DNA of 64,000 bases from an uncultured Mycoplasmatota bacterium. GTDB lineage: Bacteria > Bacillota_I > Bacilli_A > RF39 > UBA660. Both the position numbers and the translations under genes were made by a program. The notes beneath the pieces are model-generated. The model saw nothing but the letters and a program-made list of their open reading frames with translations. It had not been told where the DNA came from and made no database searches. The stretch is from the NCBI GenBank assembly GCA_900548695.1, contig URLC01000002.1:248001-312000 (forward strand). Reading direction: 5' to 3'. Positions 60,201 through 64,000 of this stretch are shown here, piece after piece; the stretch's first letter is position 1; every line of letters begins with the position of its first letter.

Positions 60201-61505
60201 ATGAAGACGAGAACAATTTTACCAGCAGATACTTATCTTGTGATTAATAAGACGGTATTAAATGATTCTGATAGGAAACTTATTAGTATGTTATATCAAC
60301 CTATTATTGGTTATACAGCAGTTGCTTTATATTTTAGTTTACTTGATGATTTGGATCGATTACAAATTATGAGTCATGATTTGACACATCATCATTTAAT
60401 GGCTACTATGCAGTTAAAACTGGAAGATATAGTTATTGCTAGAGAAAAATTAGAGGCTTGTGGACTTTTAAAGACTTATTATAAGGCAGGAAGTATTAAT
60501 CAGTATGTTTATTTAATATATTCACCGATGAACGCACATGAGTTTTTTAATCATCCAATTTTAAATGTGGTTTTATATAATAATCTAGGCAAAAAAGAGT
60601 ATGATAGAATTGTTAATTATTTTAAGATTCCTAATATAAATATGAAAGAGTATGAAGATGTTACCGCTTGTTTTGATGAGGTATTTACTTCAGTTAGAGG
60701 TACGGTTTTAGAAATATCGCAAGATGTTACTAGGCGAGAAACTAATAATGTATTACTTAATAGAGGGATAGATTTTAATTTACTTATTTCTAGTATTCCT
60801 TCTAGCATGGTTTCGGAGCGGTGCTTTACAAAAGAAGTAAAAGAATTTATCAATGCACTTAGTTTTACATATCAACTTGATACTTTGGCTATGCAGGGAC
60901 TTGTTAGGGATAGTTTAAATGAAAGAGGACTTATTGATAAGCCATTGCTTAGAAAAAGTTGTAGAGAGTATTATCAGTTTGAAAATAGTGGCGATTTACC
61001 AACTTTAATTTATAATAAGCAACCAGAGTATTTAAAGAAACCAATGGGAGATAATTCTAAGTGGGCCAAGATGGTTTATGCTTTTGAAAATTTAACACCT
61101 TATCAGTTTTTAAAAGCAAAGTATAAGGGAGCAGAGCCAACTGATCGGGATAAACGATTGATTGAGAGTTTACTTATTGATCAAAAGTTGAATCCAGGAG
61201 TTGTCAATGTGTTAATTGCTTATGTTTTAAAAATAAATCATGAACAATTAAAGAAAAGTTATGTTGAAACGATTGCTGGTCAGTGGAAGAGATTAAATAT
61301 TGAAACTGTAGAAGAAGCTATGAAAATTGCGGAAAAAGAGCACAAAAAGATTAAAAGAGTTCTCGTAAAAGACAAAACTAGTAAAAATACTACACAAAAG
61401 AAAGAGGCTACGTTACCTGCTTGGTTTAATAAAGAATTAGAAAACAAAGAGACAACCCAAGAGGAGGAAGAGGAGTTAAATCGTATTTTAAGTGAATTAG
61501 TGTGA
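60201..61505 (+). CDS. dnaB: Replication initiation and membrane attachment protein DnaB
   Basis: The Bacillota DnaB (not the helicase) loads the replicative helicase at oriC together with DnaD and DnaI. 434 residues: an N-terminal winged-helix half (about 1-120), a DnaB_2/DnaD-like repeat (about 200-340) with KRLIESLLIDQKLNPGVVNVLIAYVL, and the C-terminal LPAWFNKELE seen in this family. AGGTGAT precedes the ATG. In Bacillus dnaI follows immediately; here the next gene is an HD protein, so dnaI is absent or elsewhere. Confidence 0.88.
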   Translation: MKTRTILPADTYLVINKTVLNDSDRKLISMLYQPIIGYTAVALYFSLLDDLDRLQIMSHDLTHHHLMATMQLKLEDIVIAREKLEACGLLKTYYKAGSINQYVYLIYSPMNAHEFFNHPILNVVLYNNLGKKEYDRIVNYFKIPNINMKEYEDVTACFDEVFTSVRGTVLEISQDVTRRETNNVLLNRGIDFNLLISSIPSSMVSERCFTKEVKEFINALSFTYQLDTLAMQGLVRDSLNERGLIDKPLLRKSCREYYQFENSGDLPTLIYNKQPEYLKKPMGDNSKWAKMVYAFENLTPYQFLKAKYKGAEPTDRDKRLIESLLIDQKLNPGVVNVLIAYVLKINHEQLKKSYVETIAGQWKRLNIETVEEAMKIAEKEHKKIKRVLVKDKTSKNTTQKKEATLPAWFNKELENKETTQEEEEELNRILSELV

Positions 61506-61529
61506 TTTGCATTAATTCTTTTTTTATGC

Positions 61530-61584
61530 TATAATGTCGTTTGTGTGCAATACTAATGTCTGTTTGTCAATTGACATGGTATTG
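61530..61584 (+). promoter_or_regulatory. -10 box and leader hairpin before the HD gene
   Basis: An extended TATAAT at 61530-61535 is followed by a hairpin: CAATAC (61548-61553) with GTATTG (61579-61584) and ATGTC (61556-61560) with GACAT (61573-61577). The top holds the palindrome TGTCAATTGACA (61565-61576), which competes with this fold. No T-tract follows, so it is not a terminator. The HD gene starts about 105 bases later. Confidence 0.5.
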
Positions 61585-61688
61585 TAATTCGAACTTTGTG
61601 TAAATATTGCTAGTTATTTGGTTCTATGGTATCATTATAGAGTAAGAATTTGCATAAAATATATAGGAAATAGGAAAAGGATGTTTAT

Positions 61689-62189
61689 ATGAATCATTAT
61701 ATAGATGAAGAGTTTGAACGTATTGTTAGTCCAATTCTTGAAATAGATGAGTTTAATCAAACTAAGTTTATTACACATCATGGAATTACTAGATATGATC
61801 ACTCTATGAGAGTTGCTTATTTATCTTATAAAGTTAGTAAAGCATTGCGACTTAATTATAAAGAAGTGACTGAGGCGGCGTTATTACATGATTTCTTTTT
61901 AAATGAGGTCGATCATGAAAATAGAACGGAACGTCTTAGACGTCATCCAGAGTATGCTGTTAATAATGCTTCTAAATATTTAGATTTAACAGAGATGCAA
62001 AAGGATATTATTAAGACACATATGTTTCCAGTTACTTTTACTCCACCTAAATATTTAGAAAGTTGGATTGTCGATTTTATGGATGATGTCGCAGCTCTTT
62101 ATGAGGGCGGTTATCGTATACATAAGGAACTTAGAGCAATTTCCATGTTATTTGTGTTTTTTGTAGTTAATTTTGTAAAAATGAGGTAA
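61689..62189 (+). CDS. HD-domain phosphohydrolase
   Basis: 166 residues with an HD site: HHGITRYDHSMRVAYLSYKVSKAL, then ALLHDFFLNEVD, and DFMDD as the later Asp. It hydrolyses an unknown phosphate ester; similarity to nucleotide HD proteins is general only. GAAAAGGA precedes the ATG. It has an unusually long leader (about 145 bases) for this genome, with a hairpin. Confidence 0.85.
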   Translation: MNHYIDEEFERIVSPILEIDEFNQTKFITHHGITRYDHSMRVAYLSYKVSKALRLNYKEVTEAALLHDFFLNEVDHENRTERLRRHPEYAVNNASKYLDLTEMQKDIIKTHMFPVTFTPPKYLESWIVDFMDDVAALYEGGYRIHKELRAISMLFVFFVVNFVKMR

Positions 62190-62190
62190 T

Positions 62191-62213
62191 AAGGGATTTT
62201 TTCCCTTTTTTTT
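62191..62213 (+). terminator. Intrinsic terminator of the HD gene
   Basis: AAGGGA (62191-62196), loop of five T, TCCCTT (62202-62207), then T. Confidence 0.8.
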
Positions 62214-62256
62214 ATTTATTTTTTATGATATACTTTTGCAAGAAAGAAGTGATGAT

Positions 62257-63876
62257 ATGGAAAAAACATTTATTTTTGGACATAAGAAACCTGATTCTGA
62301 TTCTGTCATGTCTGCTATTGGTCTTTCTTATTTGAAAAATCAGTTAGGAGAATGTACGGAACCAAGAATTTTAGGTACGGTGAATAAGGAAACGAAATAT
62401 GCACTTAATTATTTTGGTTTAAAAGAACCAGAATATTTAAATGATGTTAAACTACAATTAAAAGATGTTAATTATCATAAAGGTTTTTATATTCGCGATA
62501 CAGATTCTGTTTATGATGGATATCAAAAAATGTTAAAAGAAGGATTAACAGGTATTCCAGTTGTAAAAGATAATAAACAATTTTTAGGATTAATTACGAT
62601 TAAAGATTTGTCTCATATTGTAGTTAATGCGAATTTTGAAGAATTATATACTTCTTATCAGAATATTATAAAAGTATTAAAGGGTGAAGAAATATTAAAA
62701 TTTGATTCTGAAATTAGTGGTAAAATTATGGTTGCCGCTTATCGTAGTACTACTTTTATTAATACCGTTCCTTTAACTAAAGAAGATATTTTGATTGTTG
62801 GAGATCGTCATAGTGTTATTGAATACGCTGTAGAATCTGGAGTTAAACTAGTTGTCTTATCAGGAGATTCTGAGATTAAAGATGAACATATTGAAATAGC
62901 TAGAAAGAATAAAGTTAATATTATTCGTACACCATATGATTCTTATCATATTACTAGAATGATTCCTTTAACTAATTATATTAGAACTATGATACGTAGT
63001 TATAATCCTATCAAGTTTGAGGAAACTGAATTTGTTGATACTGTTTTAGATATTAATAATAAGTTAAAACATACTAATTATCCAGTTGTTAATAAGAAAA
63101 ACCAATGTTTAGGATTATTAAAAATTATTGATTTAAATGAAAAACGTCCTAAAAACGTTATTTTGGTTGATCATAATGAAAAATTACAAAGTGTGGAAGG
63201 ACTTGAAGAAGCTAATATTTTGGAGATTTTTGATCACCATAATTTGGGTAGTATTACAACATCTGCACCTATTAATTTCCGCAATATGGCAGTTGGTTCT
63301 ACTTGTACCATTGTTTATACTTTATACAAAGAAAGAAATGTTAATTTACCTAAAGAGGTTGCTGGGGCATTACTTTCTGGAATATTGTCTGATACCTTAA
63401 TTCTTAAGAGCCCTACAGCGACACCTCGTGATGTGGAGGCAGTGGAAGAATTAGCTCGTATTGCTGGAGTTGATTATCAAGTATATGGTATGGATATGTT
63501 AAAGGCAGGTACATCTTTAGAAGGCATGAGTAAAGAAGATGTATTATATAATGACTTTAAATTATATACTATTAATGAAAAGACTTTTGCTATTGGGCAA
63601 TTCTTTACCATGAATTTTGATGAGATGAAAAAAGAGTTAGATGAGTATGTTGCTACTTTGGATGAAGTAGCAGAAGCTAATAATTATGATTTTGTGGCTT
63701 TGTATGTTACAGATATCATTAAAAATGGTAGTTATGTTATCTTTAATACCAAAGGTCAAGAAGTGGTTGACGTTTGTTATGAAAAAGAAAACATACCTGA
63801 AGGATATTTTGTAGAAAATTGTGTTTCTCGTAAAAAACACGTAGTACCTTTAATTATGGAAATATTTGAAAATTAA
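62257..63876 (+). CDS. ppaC: Manganese-dependent inorganic pyrophosphatase with CBS-DRTGG insert
   Basis: Family II pyrophosphatase. 539 residues: DHH-type motifs GHKKPDSDSV (about 8-17) and DHHNLGS (about 325), DHHA2 at the C-terminus ending CVSRKKHVVPLIMEIFEN, and between them two CBS motifs (about 75-125 and 250-300) with a DRTGG-like domain. Such CBS-PPases are regulated by adenine nucleotides; length is as expected. ATG at 62257 follows AGAAGTGAT; a TTG at 62236 precedes it. Confidence 0.93.
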   Translation: MEKTFIFGHKKPDSDSVMSAIGLSYLKNQLGECTEPRILGTVNKETKYALNYFGLKEPEYLNDVKLQLKDVNYHKGFYIRDTDSVYDGYQKMLKEGLTGIPVVKDNKQFLGLITIKDLSHIVVNANFEELYTSYQNIIKVLKGEEILKFDSEISGKIMVAAYRSTTFINTVPLTKEDILIVGDRHSVIEYAVESGVKLVVLSGDSEIKDEHIEIARKNKVNIIRTPYDSYHITRMIPLTNYIRTMIRSYNPIKFEETEFVDTVLDINNKLKHTNYPVVNKKNQCLGLLKIIDLNEKRPKNVILVDHNEKLQSVEGLEEANILEIFDHHNLGSITTSAPINFRNMAVGSTCTIVYTLYKERNVNLPKEVAGALLSGILSDTLILKSPTATPRDVEAVEELARIAGVDYQVYGMDMLKAGTSLEGMSKEDVLYNDFKLYTINEKTFAIGQFFTMNFDEMKKELDEYVATLDEVAEANNYDFVALYVTDIIKNGSYVIFNTKGQEVVDVCYEKENIPEGYFVENCVSRKKHVVPLIMEIFEN

Positions 63877-63886
63877 GGAGAATAAA

Positions 63887-64000
63887 ATGAAAAATGCACT
63901 TATATTGACAATCAAGGGGTTCATTATGGGGCTTGCTAATATTATTCCAGGAGTAAGTGGTGGAACACTTGCTCTTACTTTAGGAATTTATGAAAATTTT
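63887..64000 (+). CDS. DUF368/PopT-family membrane protein (3' end missing)
   Basis: The first 38 codons are visible: MKNALILTIKGFIMGLANIIPGVSGGTLALTLGIYENF. IIPGVSGGTLAL is the DUF368 signature, a family that includes the undecaprenyl-phosphate recycling transporter PopT. AAGGAG precedes the ATG and it starts 10 bases after ppaC, so they are probably cotranscribed. The rest is outside the window. Confidence 0.85.
   Translation, partial: MKNALILTIKGFIMGLANIIPGVSGGTLALTLGIYENF

Noticed and set aside
61534..61587. A 17-codon leader peptide before the HD gene
   Set aside because: Its ATG overlaps the proposed -10 box and it has no ribosome site.
1..64000. Mycoplasma genetic code (TGA as Trp) because of the low GC content
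   Set aside because: Trp is encoded by TGG and several genes stop at TGA.

Overview
The window is strongly AT-rich chromosomal DNA from a low-GC Gram-positive bacterium (Bacillota, class Bacilli or a close relative). TGA is used as a stop codon (dnaB and the marR-type gene end in TGA) and Trp is TGG, so the Mycoplasma code does not apply. Evidence for Bacillota: ftsA-ftsZ, the dnaG-rpoD-trmK block, yqeG-yqeH, ymfF-ymfH, ylbJ/ylbL, DnaB of the Firmicutes primosome, CssRS and strong AGGAGG/AGGTGA ribosome-binding sites. An intact pro-sigma-K, a YlbJ homologue and a YqfQ/VrrA-like protein indicate spore-former ancestry and perhaps a working, reduced sporulation pathway. The compact layout suggests an uncultured gut-type Bacilli lineage; that is inference. 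No rRNA, IS element, prophage or CRISPR array was seen, and there is one tRNA.

Layout: 1-5 kb, end of a membrane glycosyltransferase-like gene, ftsA-ftsZ and a membrane protein with a LURP-one-like tail. 5-8.5 kb, arginase (minus), murE and a cysteine-cluster protein. 8.5-15 kb, VanZ-like protein, flippase, sigK, an Ig-like polysaccharide deacetylase, yqeG-yqeH. 15-19 kb, dnaG-rpoD-trmK. 19-25.6 kb, CDF transporter, PepSY protein, MarR-FUSC operon with a perfect operator palindrome, YetF, a GHL10 hydrolase, two prepilins. 25.6-33.4 kb, nfo/yqfT, a class B PBP, rpmG, efp, ftsK, a lipoprotein. 33.4-43 kb, deoD, ymfF-ymfH, a zinc-ribbon microprotein, a LysM-GH25 protein, two flavoproteins and two gene remnants. 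43-48 kb, lepA, an unusual multi-HTH regulator, hemW, an HD protein, tmk. 48-53.5 kb, PilB-type ATPase (minus), two prepilins, ylbJ (minus), ylbL, a thioesterase. 53.5-57 kb, a roughly 450-base gene-free stretch, cssRS, an SDR. 57-64 kb, tRNA-Met, a YqfQ-like gene, pilC, pilD, dnaB, an HD protein, ppaC and the start of a DUF368/PopT gene.

Genes that work together: division and wall synthesis (ftsA, ftsZ, murE, class B PBP, ftsK, flippase, deacetylase, GH25, PopT-like); replication and DNA repair (dnaG, dnaB, nfo); transcription and translation (rpoD, trmK, yqeH, rpmG, efp, lepA, tRNA-Met); and a dispersed type IV pilus or competence pseudopilus set (pilB, pilC, pilD and four prepilins at three sites). 

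Regulatory architecture is compact and uniform. Most transcription units start with a TATAAT-like box 20-40 bases before the start codon, often as an extended -10 (TGNTATAAT), placed just downstream of, or inside, the U-tract of the previous gene's terminator. Several stop codons lie inside terminator hairpins, and three convergent gene pairs share one TTAA as both stop codons. The best leads for something undescribed are the multi-HTH regulator between lepA and hemW, the purine-rich gene desert before cssRS, the extended PilB/PilC pair, and the promoter/terminator fusion pattern.
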